Source: Synchiropus splendidus (lineage: Eukaryota > Chordata > Actinopteri > Syngnathiformes > Callionymidae). Taken from it: a stretch of 64,000 nucleotides of DNA. Of the stretch, positions 62,501-64,000 are shown in pieces. The notes under the pieces were generated by a model. The model was not told the origin of the DNA. It saw only the letters and a list, made by a program, of their open reading frames with translations, and searched no databases. The DNA is taken from assembly GCF_027744825.2 (NCBI RefSeq), contig NC_071347.1, positions 17,347,001 to 17,411,000 on the forward strand. Direction: 5' to 3'. The position numbers and the translations under genes are program-made. The stretch's first letter is position 1. Each line of letters opens with the position of its first letter.

Positions 62501-64000
62501 ATGAAGGAAAATACCTAGAAGCAGTTTGGTTGAAATGGAATGAAATAATTATTGGCAACAGGTATAATATTCTCCATTTGAACCCAGTGCCAAGTGTATA
62601 CATTCTGAATTCATTTCCTTTTTGGAAACATTGCCATGCCATCACAGGATTATTTGTGCAGATAAACACATTTTTCTATCGATCTGAGGAGTAACAATGC
62701 AAAGGCAGTGAGGATTGTAGATGGCTGGCTGTTGTGAGGGAGTCGTTTTCATGGTAATTATTCCGGCCTCCGGCTACACGCTGTTCTCAATGTTGTTGAC
62801 ACATAACCATGAGTGAAAGGTGTTGAAGTGCAACCTTGACCAGCTGAGGGTCATTCAGGGCAGCATCAACAATTCAATTAGAGACCCGGCCAATGTATTG
62901 AATGTGCTGATTCGTTGCTTCGGTGTCTTGCTATTTTCACAAATGCCAACCGCTGGAATAATTTAGCTGGAATGCATTTCAAGCTGCGAGTAAAGGATTT
63001 GATCAGTGGCATTGTTTGGGATCTGATTTCAAAAGCATCAAAGAAATGTTCTTAAAAGTGATTTATTTCTTCGAAAGTGTTGCCAGTGCATTTTGCGATA
63101 TTTTTAGTTAGTTCCGATGCTCTAAAGCAGCTGCATCCCAACACCATTATTATAAAATAATAGCCCACAATGATTTTCAACATGAACACAAATAATATTA
63201 TATGACCGGCTCACTCACACTTGTACAACGTTGTGAGTCTTTTTTTTTTGTTTGCGGCGGGTTAGTAATGAAAGAACAGATCTGATCATGTGAAAAAGCA
63301 GTTGAGGGTGAAATCAATCTCAGTTGTGCTCCAGTTAAATGAGAGAAAGAGATTCAAAATCCTTAGAGGAGAAAGAAAGAGTATTGGCCTGGCTGCTCAG
63401 TGAGCCGCGGCGCCGGTCTGTGATGGAGTTCGTCTGAGAGTTACTTGTTGCCTCTTTCAAAGTTATTGCATTAAATGAAGTATGCACCATTTTTCGACTG
63501 CATAACAAAGCGATGACCTGCCACATGATTTCAGAGCTGAAAGCGTTGTGTGGTTGGGTGTAAAATACAAGTTACGATTGCTTAATATTTGAGGCAAATT
63601 TACAAGAAGGGTTTAGCTGAAGAAGTGTCATGAATGTTAATGCGTTGGATTAATGGATGACAAAAGAAATGAATCATCTCAGTACCTATATTGAACCAGT
63701 GTTGTGGCACAATTGCTAGCATCAACAATATAAATATTCTGTGGGTTCATCATCATCACAAAATACATAAATAAATAGCTTGTTTATGGGAAAAAAAGAT
63801 TCATCCAATTAGTTTCTTTACCAAGTGGTTTAATGGAAATGTTTCTAGCTTTTACTTGTTAACATGTTATAATCACACACCATTGAGGCAGTTTGACATT
63901 TTACTATAATGGCGCTTTAGAACTTCCCCTTTTTATCCATAAAATGAAATATTATCTTTCAATATTTTTGTCTGAAGTCGTGTGAATATGTGACAACTTT

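Larger units (their letters stand above)
51004..64000 (+). other. magi2 intron 1 (continues past the window)
   Basis: At least 13 kb follow the exon 1 donor without the expected second exon. I looked for the GLIVNKDLRHYL-type start of mammalian exon 2 and did not find it. Very large first introns are known for MAGI2. The contents are a MITE remnant (54577-54945), a TATCG-rich repeat (about 55020-55450), a repeat tail (56509-56545) and ordinary AT-rich unique sequence. Conserved enhancers could be present but cannot be told from one sequence. Confidence 0.6.

Overview
The window is vertebrate nuclear DNA, almost certainly from a teleost fish. It has split genes with GT-AG introns, many of them only 70-300 bp. 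It has fish-type microsatellites, hAT-like non-autonomous transposons and tRNA-type SINE debris. Its genes are recognisable by residue-level agreement with vertebrate families. There is no bacterial or viral gene content.

Layout, left to right. (1) 1-1065 looks like the 3' UTR end of a + strand gene lying outside the window. (2) 2.9-6.5 kb holds the conserved sensory microRNA cluster miR-183 / miR-96 / miR-182 on the + strand. It is compressed into about 0.5 kb and is preceded by a TATA-containing GC-rich candidate promoter and candidate non-coding exons of the primary transcript. (3) 7.15-8.05 kb is a degenerate triplet-repeat tract. (4) 10,625-18,256 (-) is a complete S-adenosylhomocysteine-hydrolase-like gene of the IRBIT family, best matched to ahcyl2. 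It has about 17 coding exons and two candidate first exons. (5) 20,310-23,026 (-) is a complete M2-type muscarinic acetylcholine receptor whose coding sequence is split by two introns. (6) 23-36 kb is gene-poor. (7) 36,180-42,794 (+) is a complete eight-coding-exon gnai1 (G protein alpha-i1). (8) 43.8-50.3 kb is gene-poor and carries a long AT microsatellite. (9) 50,706-51,003 (+) is the first coding exon of magi2. The rest of the window is its first intron, containing transposon remnants and no further exon that I could recognise.

From memory of the human map, the order joins content of human 7q32-q33 (miR-183 cluster, AHCYL2, CHRM2) with the 7q21 neighbours GNAI1 and MAGI2. Two of the genes form a pathway pair: M2 receptors couple to Gi alpha subunits, so a receptor and a potential transducer sit about 13 kb apart.

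I did not find a wholly new system. The points most worth a second look are the compact microRNA locus with its inferred host transcript, CTCF-like motifs whose orientations would bracket the microRNA cluster and the receptor, the two alternative starts of ahcyl2 that change the context of its PP1-docking motif, and the intron-split muscarinic receptor.
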